From Desertibacillus haloalkaliphilus (lineage in GTDB: Bacteria > Bacillota > Bacilli > Bacillales > KJ1-10-99), in the NCBI RefSeq assembly GCF_019039105.1, contig NZ_JAHPIV010000010.1:126586-190585 (forward strand): a stretch of 64,000 nt of DNA, written 5' to 3'. Positions 8,428 to 16,906 of this stretch are shown here, in pieces. Position 1 is the stretch's first letter, and each line of letters starts with the position of its first letter. Made by a program: the position numbers and the translations under genes. A model generated the notes under the pieces. That model was not told the DNA's origin. It did not search any database and worked only from the letters and a program-made list of their open reading frames with translations.

Positions 8428-8746
8428 ATTAGTTAATTAATCCGACCTTAACAGTATAAATATGTCTGAAAAGGGGAGACAAAGGAAATAATGAAATATT
8501 TTTAGAAACTTGGGAACCGGGAGGTGAGGTGGAAAGGAGACCGGTATCCAGATAAAATGAAGAACGATCCTATTATATGCAGATATCTAAAATAAATGTA
8601 CTTCCCGAATGGGAGCTGTTTACGGAAATAAATATTCAGGTGTTTCTTCATTATAATGTCTATGTTTATGAATATTTTTAAATAAAAAACTCTAAGCATA
8701 ATTCGTTTTTAACTGTTTAATCTAATCATCTGAAAGGGTGATTCAA

Positions 8747-9153
8747 ATGACAAAGAAGTTCTTTTAGTCGTTCTTTTAACATGTATATTATGCTTATCGG
8801 GCTTTAATAATAATCCAGAGGAATTAGAGATAATGTCTGTCATCCATACGATGGTTACTGCAATAAATGAACAAGATCCAGAGACCTATATAAGTGTTTT
8901 AAACGATTATTTCATATTAGTGACGTATGGTAGCAAGAAGTACATTAGACAGAATATAGATCAGATGGGGACTATAAATTCAGTAAGGTTACATGTTAAA
9001 GCTATTAGATCCTATTATTCGATTGTGGAATATAGGTTAAAATATACAGAAAAGGGCGGCCAAGAAATAAAATTTAAAGGTGAAATCATATTAGAGAGAA
9101 CAAAAGATAATGAATGGAAAATTTATTTTGTTTCTGAGGAAATTGCAGAATAA
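8747..9153 (+). pseudogene. secreted NTF2-like protein with broken signal
   Basis: The downstream frame encodes an about 106-residue domain from 8833: TMVTAINEQDPETYISVLND, then strands ending in WKIYFVSEEI. This looks like an NTF2/SnoaL-type fold. Upstream in the same frame a hydrophobic signal-like stretch (VLLVVLLTCILCLSG) is readable, but its start codon at 8747 is one base out of frame, and the expected lipobox Cys is replaced by Phe. I infer a frameshift close to the start. A cytoplasmic product from 8833 remains possible, though no ribosome site serves it. Confidence 0.55.
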
Positions 9154-9744
9154 TCGATTTTATTAGGCGAAACAGGTACTCTACGGAGGCTGTTTCGCAG
9201 TGGACATACAACCTCAAACATTAACAGTAGTGTGATCCACTATAAAAGAAAAAAATATACCCAAAAACAGCTAACCGTTAAGTAAATACAACATACGCTA
9301 AAGTGTATTAACTAAAAGGAGCTGAATTTATGGATCATCGTTATTTGACTTCCCACCACGTAAACAACATATAAAATCCTCCAATGATTGTAATACATAT
9401 GACTGCATGAAAAACCCTTACGTTTACGGCCCCTAATGCTGAGTATGATAAAAAAATTATTGTGAATAGATTATAGGCAGTCCACTGTAATAATAAAGTT
9501 TTACCTAGTAGACGCATAATAGTAAAAACCAGTATGTATAAATAAACCTCTCTTACATAATAGCTCAATCCTAATTTTTAGAGATAACTTTTAGCGTTCC
9601 GAAAATGAAGAGAGTCCCCAGCTAGACCTCGTTCCTAGTGATGTACAAACAGAAAGCTTATCAGGGACTAGTGAAATAATAGTGGAAAGACTGTAGATGA
9701 GGATATGGAAATTGACAATCGTGATTTTACTCAATTGGCCATTA
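9154..9744. other. mosaic intergenic region
   Basis: This stretch holds a hairpin (GCGAAACAG and CTGTTTCGC, 9167-9198, no T run) and a doubtful reverse-strand frame (listed below). It also has a strong ribosome site at about 9316-9322 that leads only to a 14-codon frame starting at ATG 9330. Pieces of readable protein without start or stop occur at 9600-9740. It looks like debris from several genes. Confidence 0.4.
9341..9568 (-). CDS. possible DUF421-like membrane fragment
   Basis: A 75-residue frame with two to three hydrophobic spans, including YLYILVFTIMRLLGKTLL and a final WW pair. The start of DUF421 (YetF/YdfS) proteins has a similar arrangement: a first span followed by RLMGKR-like residues. 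Full members exceed 150 residues, so this would be a truncated copy. The only start is TTG and it lacks a proper ribosome site. I consider it a probable remnant. Confidence 0.3.
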   Translation of the reverse strand: MSYYVREVYLYILVFTIMRLLGKTLLLQWTAYNLFTIIFLSYSALGAVNVRVFHAVICITIIGGFYMLFTWWEVK

Positions 9745-9849
9745 ATGAATTACAAGAAAGGTGGACACGGTTATGGAGCCGGTTTCGCATTAATCGTTGT
9801 TCTCTTTATTTTACTGATTATTGTCGGTGCCGCTTTCGTTGGATACTAG
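9745..9849 (+). CDS. YjcZ-like tiny sporulation membrane protein
   Basis: The frame encodes 34 residues: a glycine- and tyrosine-rich start ([14 protein letters not shown]) followed by one hydrophobic span ending GAAFVGY. This is the pattern of the Bacillus YjcZ/tiny-TM family, made in sporulating cells. Usual members start with Met-Ser-Gly-Gly; here the beginning MNYKK differs and no ribosome site precedes it. The body may therefore have lost its original start by a rearrangement. A terminator follows. Confidence 0.6.
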   Translation: MNYKKGGHGYGAGFALIVVLFILLIIVGAAFVGY

Positions 9850-9875
9850 AATGATAAAAGCATTATTTATTAGGT

Positions 9876-9903
9876 AAGCAGGGGTCTATGATCCTTGCTT
9901 TTA
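9876..9903 (+). terminator. terminator of the YjcZ-like gene
   Basis: AAGCAGGGG and CCTTGCTT form a stem with an eight-base loop, followed by a TTTT stretch, 26 bases after the stop. Confidence 0.65.
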
Positions 9904-9919
9904 AAGTTTTATGGCATTT

Positions 9920-10105
9920 TTATTCATACAGTTCTACCTCTAACACCTCTACATTTGATTTGATGTGACCGATTAATTGTATATTATTTTTTTGACAAGA
10001 TGGACAAATCCAAGTTTCATTAAAGATAAAGCGCTCATTTATTAAAAAATTAAAACCACAGCTTTCATTTTCACACGAGATTACTTTCAATACTTTTACC
10101 GTCAA
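9920..10105 (-). CDS. 61-residue zinc-ribbon-like protein
   Basis: The small protein carries two cysteine pairs spaced as in a zinc ribbon: CENESC near the start and CPSC in the middle. An acidic C-terminus (EVLEVELYE) follows. Start choice: the GTG at 10114 sits directly against the AGGAA ribosome site, whereas TTG at 10105 lies about eight bases away, so I take TTG. No function is known; a single ribbon could bind RNA, DNA or a protein partner. Confidence 0.55.
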   Translation of the reverse strand: MTVKVLKVISCENESCGFNFLINERFIFNETWICPSCQKNNIQLIGHIKSNVEVLEVELYE

Positions 10106-10310
10106 TAAAATCACTTCCTAGTAGTCGAAATGTAAATGTTTTAACTTATTTTACCAAAATATTTTGAAATTTAATATAAAAAATTTAATTTCGAAAGTTA
10201 AAACTAACCACCACAGAACTTTTTTGTTCTATGAAATAAAGGAATTTCCCCCCATGTTAGTGAATATATTTTTCCTGAGTATAAAACAGAACGCTTGGGG
10301 GAGAAGGTTT

Positions 10311-11228
10311 ATGAACACTTATTCAGATCGATCTCTACCGATTAAATCATTGGAGCTACTCACTGCAATCACTAATGGTAATGCAAATGTTGATGATTTG
10401 GCTGAGGAACTTGAACAACAGGGGTTGCCATTTTCATATTTAAAATTACGTAACAAGACTTCGCGTGAAATTATTTCTCAGAATGTCCAGAAAGTTCCAA
10501 AGGTACCGTTCATCTTAAATGGTACAATGTACGATCCGAAAGACATTACACGATTTAACGGGCAAGAGCTTCATTTTGTTAAACCACCATCTGGTGATCA
10601 TTTGTTGGTCGTTGATAATGAAGGGTTGCTTAAAAGTTGGCTAAGGTTGGCGCATCACGAATTGCTTGGATATAATACAATGAGGCAGACAGTAGGAGTG
10701 CAAGCTTGGCCTAGTTCGCTTCACCCGAGTTTGATTCAGTATGCTACTCAACCTCAACCGGGTACTCCCGCAGTAGGAGTTCAAACTCATCCAGGTGCGT
10801 TTATAAATCCTTATCTCCAACACTATCTTTCTCAACCACAACAGCCTGGTGGTACACCGGCAGTAGGACCGCTTTTTGTGCCAGCAGGGCCAATTGGGCC
10901 TGGCCAACCGGGTGGACCAACACCAATAGTTGGTGGTGGCCATTCCCCGGCTCCCCCAAAAACTTATTTTTATGAACACATAAATTTTCAAGGTTCTAGA
11001 CTAGAATTAAACCCGAACCGTGGATACTGGGATTTGACAAAAGTTCGAATGGGTATTTTTGGTAATTGGAACGATGAAATTTCCTCAGTCGCGTTGAGAG
11101 GCACTAGAGTTGCTGTATTACACGAGCACATTAACATGACAGGACAGAGTCTGACTCTGTTTACAGACAACACAAACTTACACAATGATGGATGGGGAGA
11201 TCGCGCTTCATCAGTCGAAACTTGGTAG
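10311..11228 (+). CDS. coat-like protein with beta/gamma-crystallin domain
   Basis: About 305 residues from ATG 10311, which follows GGGGGAGAAGG; upstream ATG codons lack ribosome sites. The order is a helical N-terminal domain (SLELLTAITNGNANVDDLAEEL), a globular middle, and a Pro-Gly-rich linker with repeated TPAVG motifs. The C-terminal domain is a beta/gamma-crystallin fold of about 85 residues: YFYEHINFQGSRLEL, then VAVLHEHINMTGQSLTL and WGDRASSVETW. Such domains often bind calcium. There is no signal peptide. The place among coat-like genes suggests a mother-cell product deposited on the spore; that is inference. Confidence 0.7.
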   Translation: MNTYSDRSLPIKSLELLTAITNGNANVDDLAEELEQQGLPFSYLKLRNKTSREIISQNVQKVPKVPFILNGTMYDPKDITRFNGQELHFVKPPSGDHLLVVDNEGLLKSWLRLAHHELLGYNTMRQTVGVQAWPSSLHPSLIQYATQPQPGTPAVGVQTHPGAFINPYLQHYLSQPQQPGGTPAVGPLFVPAGPIGPGQPGGPTPIVGGGHSPAPPKTYFYEHINFQGSRLELNPNRGYWDLTKVRMGIFGNWNDEISSVALRGTRVAVLHEHINMTGQSLTLFTDNTNLHNDGWGDRASSVETW

Positions 11229-11423
11229 TCTGTTCTTCTGTTTGCCCGATTGGCCAGTTTGATGTGGAATATTAGAGCTGGTTTAGTTGAACTAAAAGAG
11301 AGGAAACATACTATCTTAGTTTCCAATAATTCTACAATATACATCATCAAAAGCTAAGAATACTAAATAAAGAGATCGGGACAAAACTAGTTAAAATATT
11401 GGCAATGGCTTCACTCGCCACAT

Positions 11424-11460
11424 GCCCGTTGTGAGAAACCCACTCACACCGGGCTTTTAA
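11424..11460 (+). terminator. hairpin terminator
   Basis: The arms GCCCGTTGTGAG and CTCACACCGGGC pair with one mismatch around a seven-base loop, followed by TTTTAA. Confidence 0.65.
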
Positions 11461-11489
11461 AAGATAGTGGTGGTTACGGCTCATTGCTT

Positions 11490-11537
11490 CGAGGCTTGGA
11501 CAAAAGGTAAAAACAACCTTTTGTCCAAGCCTCGTTT
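11490..11537 (+). terminator. repeat-type terminator (GGACAAAAGGT family)
   Basis: The perfect 19-base arms begin CGAGGCTTGGACAAAAGGT, with a six-base loop, then TTTAAT. Related hairpins end other units at 26008-26055 and 51931-51978, so this is a dispersed terminator family. Confidence 0.8.
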
Positions 11538-11732
11538 AATATTAGGTATTTAGTTACAACGTTAAGCCGATCAACATCCGCTGTAGTCAGGAATTTGTAC
11601 TGAACCCGTTATTTATAGGTAGGGGGCTTTTTTTATTTTCCATAATTTTTTGAATGCTGATAATATGTCAATGATTTCCAACAAGCAATTAAATGTTTTG
11701 AGAATTCATAAAAGAAATAGGGGAATACTGGA

Positions 11733-11760
11733 ACGATTTCAGGTATACACCCATACTATA
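11733..11760 (+). promoter_or_regulatory. sigma-K-like promoter
   Basis: AC (11733-11734), 17 bases, then CATACTATA (11752-11760). This matches the sigma-K consensus fully, including the terminal TA. The downstream coat-like gene starts at 11800 with a strong ribosome site. Confidence 0.65.
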
Positions 11761-11799
11761 ACCTCGAAATCAACTTAACACCAAATTAGGAGGATTTAC

Positions 11800-12414
11800 A
11801 TGGATAATCATTTATATGAAACTGAAATGCCTGTTTCCGATTTTGAGATGAGTCTAGATCAACGTCAACAATTTGGGAGCTATCAACAAGGTAGTTATCT
11901 TCCAACAGGAGGGTTTACACCAGGTAGTTTCCCAACAGGGCCAGCTTTTCCAGGAACTCTTCCACCATTTGGTATGCAACCAGGCATGTACCCGCAGATA
12001 CCAGGAAGAATACCAACGATCCCTGGAATGGGAGTATCTCCTACTATGATTCAGTCTTATGCGGCACAGTATGGGGGCCGTCCACCGACACAGCCGCCAC
12101 AAGAAGCTGTAGCACTTGTTCAACAATTGAAGGCAAATCCGCAATTATTGCAAAGTGTAATGCAGGCTCGTCCAAGAAGTCTAACTCAATTGTATGCGAT
12201 GATGGGTGCCGGTGCGCCGCGTTCTTCGGAGGAAAGAGGAATATGCCCACCGGGATGGGAGATTGTCTTCTATATTGGACCAGGTGGAATTCCGCAAGTT
12301 GATCTTGTGTTTAATATCTTACCGTTCTTCCTTCCAGGATTTGTTGTAGGGTTTGTTGCGCCATTCTTCTTCCTCCAAGTGATCACGGGCGTGCTGTTTG
12401 AAATTTGCCTATAG
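11800..12414 (+). CDS. Pro-rich coat-like protein, conserved hydrophobic C-terminus
   Basis: The protein has 204 residues in three parts. Residues 1-85 are low-complexity (Gly, Pro, Gln, Phe). Residues about 86-140 are a helical segment with IQSYAAQYGGRPPT and QARPRSLTQLYAMMG. The last 58 residues contain GICPPGWEIVFYIGPGG and a long hydrophobic stretch ending EICL. The last two parts recur almost unchanged in the protein at 15969-16847, so this is a two-member family with a variable N-terminal tail. I recognise no named family. The AGGAGG site and sigma-K-like promoter point to late mother-cell expression, hence a coat or crust role. Confidence 0.75.
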   Translation: MDNHLYETEMPVSDFEMSLDQRQQFGSYQQGSYLPTGGFTPGSFPTGPAFPGTLPPFGMQPGMYPQIPGRIPTIPGMGVSPTMIQSYAAQYGGRPPTQPPQEAVALVQQLKANPQLLQSVMQARPRSLTQLYAMMGAGAPRSSEERGICPPGWEIVFYIGPGGIPQVDLVFNILPFFLPGFVVGFVAPFFFLQVITGVLFEICL

Positions 12415-12545
12415 ATAGAATAGTGTTTAGTTCTTTTAGTGTATGACCCTTTACCACTTCAAAATATAGATGTTTGTTTTTTCTCTTAAAAAATGCTAGG
12501 CTAATAAAATTCATAGTATCTATTTTTATTTGACTGATTTGAAAA

Positions 12546-12583
12546 GGCTACAAACAGTATTTGCGACTGTTTGTAGCCTTTTT
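12546..12583 (+). terminator. strong terminator
   Basis: The perfect 13-base arms GGCTACAAACAGT and ACTGTTTGTAGCC flank a seven-base loop, followed by TTTTT. It ends the 11800-12414 transcript; AAAA on the other side gives weak use for the converging minus-strand operon. Confidence 0.85.
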
Positions 12584-12666
12584 ATCATATTTAAATAATA
12601 TTAGATTCCTAGCATTTAAACTGTATGCTATGTTTCCAGGGCTATTCTTGTTAAAACTTTAAATTT

Positions 12667-13569
12667 TTATATCATCCAAATGGCATTATGACCAACGCGA
12701 GGCATGAAACCAATCTTTCCTGATTGTACGATTTGTACATAATCAAAAAGTTGAATATCCCCTATCGGCCCTTCTTCTTGTGTTGGACTTGGTATGTTCC
12801 AACGAAGAGTAATTAAAGCGGTTCCCTTTGGTACTTTTGTAGTCGCAGAACTAGACTCGGGAGTATCGAGAATTAGATGGTCATTTGTCGTTACATGGTA
12901 TCGTTTTGAACGGTACTGCTGAACAATCTGCGTACGAAGCAGCGCCAATCTAGCCATTTCAGAAACATGTGGATCACGATCATGTATGGCGACGTTGAGA
13001 ACATCGTGTGCCTTGGCAGTTGCAATCCGTCCGAGACTAATTGCTGCATATTGACGTACGGGGTCGCAAGGATGTTTGATTAATTGAGATAAGTAAGGGA
13101 TTGCAACATCACTCAGTGACTCCCAGTAAAAAGACCCAATATAATAAACACCATGAATAAGGAGCGGGTTCATGAGGTCGCAAGTGGCAGCTCCGCCCAT
13201 CCGGTTCCACAATTGATAAAGTTGATTTGGTTCAGGTTGTTCGAGTAGAATTAGTAATTCTGTTCCTGGCATTATCAGAGCTTGATTAAATAGCTGGTTT
13301 GTTTTTATCAGGTGTTCAGTCGTTATGTTAAATTGGGATGCTAAACACTCTAGCGTATCACCGGGCTGGACAACATAATAGGGTTTGCCACCTGCCTTAG
13401 GTACGTCGACTCCTTCTTCTGGAATTATTAAAGGTGTTTCAACAAAAATTCTGTTTGGGTCACATATTACATTTGCCGATAAAATGGCTTGAATCGTACT
13501 TCCAAATTTTTGCGCAATAGCGGATATCGAGTCACCTGGCCTTACAATGTAAAGGATTTTCTTCGCCAC
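12667..13569 (-). CDS. LysM-LysM-HEAT protein, spore-associated
   Basis: 300 residues. Two LysM peptidoglycan-binding modules come first: IVRPGDSISAIAQKFG at about residues 7-50 and YVVQPGDTLECLASQFN at about 63-110. A helical middle follows with a HEAT-type repeat (CDPVRQYAAISLGRIA, then RDPHVSEMARLALLR). The C-terminal region may be SH3-like (YVQIVQSGKIGFMPRVGHNAIWMI). There is no signal peptide, as expected for a protein laid on the forespore from the mother cell. A paralogue with the same order lies at 18438-19334. It is 54 bases downstream of the SIMPL gene, probably in one operon. Confidence 0.8.
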   Translation of the reverse strand: MAKKILYIVRPGDSISAIAQKFGSTIQAILSANVICDPNRIFVETPLIIPEEGVDVPKAGGKPYYVVQPGDTLECLASQFNITTEHLIKTNQLFNQALIMPGTELLILLEQPEPNQLYQLWNRMGGAATCDLMNPLLIHGVYYIGSFYWESLSDVAIPYLSQLIKHPCDPVRQYAAISLGRIATAKAHDVLNVAIHDRDPHVSEMARLALLRTQIVQQYRSKRYHVTTNDHLILDTPESSSATTKVPKGTALITLRWNIPSPTQEEGPIGDIQLFDYVQIVQSGKIGFMPRVGHNAIWMI

Positions 13570-13623
13570 CTTTCTTAATGATTGATAATAAACGAAAAAA
13601 CGCGTAGTTTACTTTTAGCTTTT

Positions 13624-14334
13624 TTATGACATGACTCCGATTAAACTGACACGAAACTCAGCTTCAATTCTAGAGGTAATGGTTAATTCTCCGGGTTCAA
13701 TCGGTGTAGGAGCAGCAGCAACAGCAGCATAAGCAAGTGGCTGTGGTGGTAAGAACCTCGGAGGAACGGAAATCTCATTTATTTTAAGCAGGACTGGGAT
13801 TTTTTCTAGGCTGGGGGCTATATCTTTAGCTAGGACGCCTGCCTTTTCCTTAGCATCTTCAACGGCTAATGAGAGAGACTGACGATAGATTGTAGCTTGA
13901 TTAGAAAGTGTAAAATCAATATTTGATACATAGTTTGCCCCTTGGGCTACAGCGGAATCAATGATTAAACCAGTATTATTAATATCATCAATAGTAACTT
14001 GAAGTAGGTGTCTAACTTCATAACCGCGAGGAATTTGTTTTCCATTTACATAGTCGTATTGTGGATTAATTGTATAACTACTAGTTTTAATTTTTTCTTT
14101 TGGGATGCCAAGGGTAGTAAGCTCATTAATAATAGCTGTTATCGTAGTATCATTTTCCGCTTGGATCGATTGTAAACTCATACCTTTTGTTATCACTCCG
14201 ATGGTTACTTGTGCTTGATCGGGTTGAGCTGTAATTGTCCCTTCTCCAGTAACTTTAATGATCCGTTCTTGGGCATAAGGATCTGGAAGAACTCTTTTAT
14301 GAAGTTGTGGAACCGTATGATAATAATACATCAT
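13624..14334 (-). CDS. SIMPL (DUF541) domain protein
   Basis: A 236-residue protein with a SIMPL/DUF541 domain: IIKVTGEGTITAQPDQAQVTIGV near residue 24, then YTINPQYDY, GYEVRHLLQVTI and a late EAEFRVSLIGV. Most SIMPL proteins are exported. This one lacks a signal peptide and starts MMYYYHTVPQLHKR, which resembles coat proteins. The role of the family is unclear. A full-match sigma-K-like promoter sits 41-67 bases upstream, and the LysM-HEAT gene follows, so both are likely co-expressed in the late mother cell. Confidence 0.8.
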   Translation of the reverse strand: MMYYYHTVPQLHKRVLPDPYAQERIIKVTGEGTITAQPDQAQVTIGVITKGMSLQSIQAENDTTITAIINELTTLGIPKEKIKTSSYTINPQYDYVNGKQIPRGYEVRHLLQVTIDDINNTGLIIDSAVAQGANYVSNIDFTLSNQATIYRQSLSLAVEDAKEKAGVLAKDIAPSLEKIPVLLKINEISVPPRFLPPQPLAYAAVAAAPTPIEPGELTITSRIEAEFRVSLIGVMS

Positions 14335-14374
14335 TACTCACCTTCCAATACGATTTGACTTAATGCAACTAATG

Positions 14375-14401
14375 TATGATATGAACCTATAATTAAAATG
14401 T
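14375..14401 (-). promoter_or_regulatory. sigma-K-like promoter of the SIMPL-LysM operon
   Basis: On the minus strand: AC, 16 bases, CATATCATA, a full match to AC, 16-17 bases, CATANNNTA. A second CATACATTA overlaps it. The start codon is about 40 bases downstream. Confidence 0.65.
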
Positions 14402-14573
14402 ATAAGTAAATCACCTAAATCAACAGTTTTAAAAAATATAAAATTTTCACGAAGAAGGTTTGAGTAGTGAAGAAGGCTTGTTTGCTAATCTAGTAACAAG
14501 GCCTTTTTAATGTACAAAACAATAGAATTCTCAATTATAAAATTAGGCTCGTGTAGTAAGGGCATTCGCGGAG

Positions 14574-14601
14574 ACCTAATTATTTTAACTGCCATAGAGA
14601 T
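14574..14601 (+). promoter_or_regulatory. possible sigma-K-like promoter
   Basis: AC (14574-14575), 17 bases, CATAGAGAT. The CATA box and spacing fit; the final dinucleotide is AT rather than TA. It lies about 50 bases before the gene at 14652. The rest of the 14335-14651 gap holds a hairpin (AAGGCTTGTT and AACAAGGCC, 14473-14508, followed by T5) and no gene. Confidence 0.4.
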
Positions 14602-14651
14602 ATCTAGACAATTTAATTAAAGGATATTTAACCATAAAGGAGAGTATACAA

Positions 14652-15083
14652 ATGAGTTATAATCAATATCGTCAAGCTACGCCTCCTGGTATTGCCCATT
14701 TGGTTGATCCAGGAGCGGTTCAACCACAATTACCACCACCTGGGGGACCGGGTCCATTCCAACCATTTATCGACCCAGGAGCGGTTCAACCACAACTACC
14801 ACCACCTGTGGGGCCAGGTCCATTTCAACCATTTATCGATCCAGGAGCGATTCAACCACCACCAATCATTCCACCGCCAATTCTTCCTCCACCACCCCCG
14901 CCAGTTGGAGGAGGTTGTGTGAATCAATGGGCGAGAATGCGCTTAAGAGATGGTAGAACAATTATGATGTTTGTTAGCTTTGTCGGACCGCGTTCTGTAG
15001 CTGGAAGGGCTTTTGTTCCAGGTGTTGGATGGTTGAACCATTTTGCAGTAGATTTAGATGAGGTTCTTGAGATGAGTTGTTAA
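14652..15083 (+). CDS. Pro-rich repeat protein with small C-terminal domain
   Basis: 143 residues. Residues about 15-75 contain three copies of a 21-22-residue repeat built on DPGAVQPQLPPP and GPGPFQPFI, then a polyproline run. The last 55 residues form a compact domain from CVNQWARMRLRDGRTIMM to LDEVLEMSC, with a cysteine at each end that could pair. Similar C-terminal domains occur in Bacillus proteins loosely labelled phosphatidylinositol kinase, a name with no support in sequence. The repeat plus knob layout suggests a spore-surface structural protein. Start: ATG 14652 after AAAGGAG. Confidence 0.7.
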   Translation: MSYNQYRQATPPGIAHLVDPGAVQPQLPPPGGPGPFQPFIDPGAVQPQLPPPVGPGPFQPFIDPGAIQPPPIIPPPILPPPPPPVGGGCVNQWARMRLRDGRTIMMFVSFVGPRSVAGRAFVPGVGWLNHFAVDLDEVLEMSC

Positions 15084-15123
15084 ACATTAGTAAACTGCTA
15101 ATACTTCCTTCATTTTTTTCGGG

Positions 15124-15162
15124 ATCCGACTATATACTTTTATTTCTTGTATACAGTCGGAT
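15124..15162 (+). terminator. hairpin terminator
   Basis: The arms ATCCGACTATATAC and GTATACAGTCGGAT pair with one mismatch, with an 11-base loop and a T-rich tail (TTCTGATTTT), 40 bases after the stop at 15083. Confidence 0.75.
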
Positions 15163-15240
15163 TTCTGATTTTAGATTCTAGATAAATAGGTAATTAACGA
15201 GTATTATTTGTTGAAACTTAAAGAAAAGGGGGGATTATAG

Positions 15241-15945
15241 ATGACTTATAGAAGGTGGTCACAACACCCTTACTTTGGGGAGGTGATGCCCCCTAAAGGT
15301 TCTCCGGAAGCAAGCGGTGGACCGATGTTTTTCTTTGTTAGGGATAGAAATAATCATTTTTTAGATCCTTTTGGTCGTCGGATTAACTGGAGAATTAAAC
15401 ACCCTAATGACATTAATTGGGAGAACGAGTTATTTATCGTTCAGCAAACATTACAATCACTAACCCCGCAACAAATTCAACTTGCTACTTATTGGGGAAC
15501 AATGGAAATGACAAAGCGACTTTCACCATTAGTTTACCATTTAACCGAAAAATATCGACTAGATTCACCCCAGACTGCTAGAGTACTAGCATACTTTTAT
15601 GCTGCTTTAAATGATACCTTTGTTATTACTTGGTATTTTAAATATCTTTGGGATGTAGCCCGTCCAAATCAATATGGGTTAAGCTTGCCTTATGTTTTAC
15701 TGACCCCTCGGTTCCCGGCCTATCCTTCAGCACATGCTTCTTTGGCAGGTTGTGCAGAGGTAGTATTAAGTTATTACTTTCCACAAGAGTCTGCTGTAAT
15801 TAAAAGGATCATGGAAGCGAGTGCGCAATCTCGCTTATACGCTGGCGTTCATTTTAAAGTTGACAACGATGAAGGTTTAAGGCTAGGAAGACAAATTGGA
15901 GAAATGATAGTCAATCTATTGAAAGCACAAAATATACCTCGCTAA
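15241..15945 (+). CDS. vanadium haloperoxidase/PAP2-like protein
   Basis: 234 residues with the vanadium-dependent haloperoxidase/PAP2 phosphatase core. Visible are WDVARPNQYG (the Arg-Pro element), PAYPSAHASLAG (the PSxHxS element) and SRLYAGVHFKVDNDEG (the R-x-x-x-x-H-x-x-x-D element). All oxyanion-binding positions appear present, so it could be an active haloperoxidase or acid phosphatase. There is no membrane span or signal, which favours a soluble haloperoxidase-like enzyme. It sits 23 bases before a proline-rich coat-like gene in the same direction. On the spore it might cross-link tyrosine-rich coat proteins; that is inference. Confidence 0.8.
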   Translation: MTYRRWSQHPYFGEVMPPKGSPEASGGPMFFFVRDRNNHFLDPFGRRINWRIKHPNDINWENELFIVQQTLQSLTPQQIQLATYWGTMEMTKRLSPLVYHLTEKYRLDSPQTARVLAYFYAALNDTFVITWYFKYLWDVARPNQYGLSLPYVLLTPRFPAYPSAHASLAGCAEVVLSYYFPQESAVIKRIMEASAQSRLYAGVHFKVDNDEGLRLGRQIGEMIVNLLKAQNIPR

Positions 15946-15968
15946 ACAATATAGGAAAGGAGGTTACC

Positions 15969-16847
15969 ATGGACCAAGATGCAAAAGAACTTCAATATCA
16001 ACGGCAGAATGAAGTTTATAGTTTCCCACCGGTAAGTCCATATGTCCAGCCAGAAATGCCGTTTCCACCAGGAATTGGAGAATTCCCACCGGTAAGTCCA
16101 TATGTCCAGCCAGAAATGCCGTTTCCACCAGGAATTGGAGAATTGCCACCGGTAAGTCCATATGTCCAGCCAGAAATGCCGTTTCCACCAGGAATTGGAG
16201 AGTTCCCACCTGCAAGCCCGTATATCCAGCCAGAAATGCCGTGGCCGCCAGGAATGGCAGAATTCCCACCTGCAAGCCCGTTTATTCAGCCAGAAATGCC
16301 ATGGCCATCTGGAAGTACGACAACTTCTAGTGGAATCTATTTGAGAGATTCTCAGCCTGCTTTTCAGAGTATTCCTGCTAGTGAGTCAGATGTCTTCCCG
16401 TCGGGTAGTTTCTATCCGGTTAGAGGTACACAGGCAGGCTTTTCTACTACTGCTATCCCGGTATCGGCGAATCTAATTCACTCATATGCGTCAAAGTATG
16501 GGGGGCGTCCTCCAACAGAACCACCAAAAGAGGTGGTAGCAATCGTCAGAGAGTTGAAAACCAATCCGATGTTATTATACAGTGTGATTCGCGCCCGACC
16601 AAGAACTCTACAACATTTAATTATGATGATGGAGAGTGGAATTCCAATCCGTTCTTCTGATGAAAGCAGAGGACTATGTCCACCGGGATGGGAGATTGTC
16701 TTCTATATAGGTCCTGGCGGAAATCCTCAAGTTGATCTTGTCTTTAATATTCTTCCATTCTTACTACCAGGGGTTGTCGTCGGATTTGTTGCGCCATTCT
16801 TCTTCCTGCAAGTTATATCTGGTGTTCTTTTTGAAATATGCTTATAG
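15969..16847 (+). CDS. coat-like protein with 20-residue Pro repeats
   Basis: 292 residues. Residues 19-115 are five tandem copies of a 20-residue unit (FPPVSPYVQPEMPFPPGIGE and variants). After a Ser-rich linker come the helical segment (LIHSYASKYGGRPPTEPP, RARPRTLQHLIMMME) and the 58-residue hydrophobic C-terminus beginning GLCPPGWEIVFYIGPGG and ending EICL. The latter two are nearly the same as in 11800-12414. The first three repeats are almost identical at DNA level, so copy number probably varies among strains. GGAGG lies nine bases before ATG. No named family is recognised; an exposed coat filament or anchor is my inference. Confidence 0.75.
   Translation: MDQDAKELQYQRQNEVYSFPPVSPYVQPEMPFPPGIGEFPPVSPYVQPEMPFPPGIGELPPVSPYVQPEMPFPPGIGEFPPASPYIQPEMPWPPGMAEFPPASPFIQPEMPWPSGSTTTSSGIYLRDSQPAFQSIPASESDVFPSGSFYPVRGTQAGFSTTAIPVSANLIHSYASKYGGRPPTEPPKEVVAIVRELKTNPMLLYSVIRARPRTLQHLIMMMESGIPIRSSDESRGLCPPGWEIVFYIGPGGNPQVDLVFNILPFLLPGVVVGFVAPFFFLQVISGVLFEICL
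16023..16313 (+). repeat. five 60-bp tandem coding repeats
   Basis: Exact 60-base period inside the gene at 15969-16847. Units 1-3 differ by only about two bases; units 4 and 5 have diverged. Recent expansion by slippage or unequal crossing-over is likely. Confidence 0.9.
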
Positions 16848-16906
16848 GTATGGCATCGAAGATCAGAAGCATTTATGTATAAAAATTGATATGGAGGAAA
16901 CAAAAA

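Larger units (their letters stand above)
11229..11799. other. intergenic with two terminators and a promoter
   Basis: The only structures I can support are the hairpins at 11424-11460 and 11490-11537 and the sigma-K-like promoter at 11733-11760, listed separately. No gene is seen; minus-strand frames here are shadows without ribosome sites. Confidence 0.5.

Noticed and set aside
8502..8699. 65-codon minus-strand frame
   Set aside because: Non-ATG start without ribosome site in AT-rich sequence; low-complexity hydrophobic residues only.
15964..16275. Repetitive minus-strand frame under the Pro-repeat protein
   Set aside because: Its repeats mirror the 60-bp coding repeat on the plus strand; no ribosome site.
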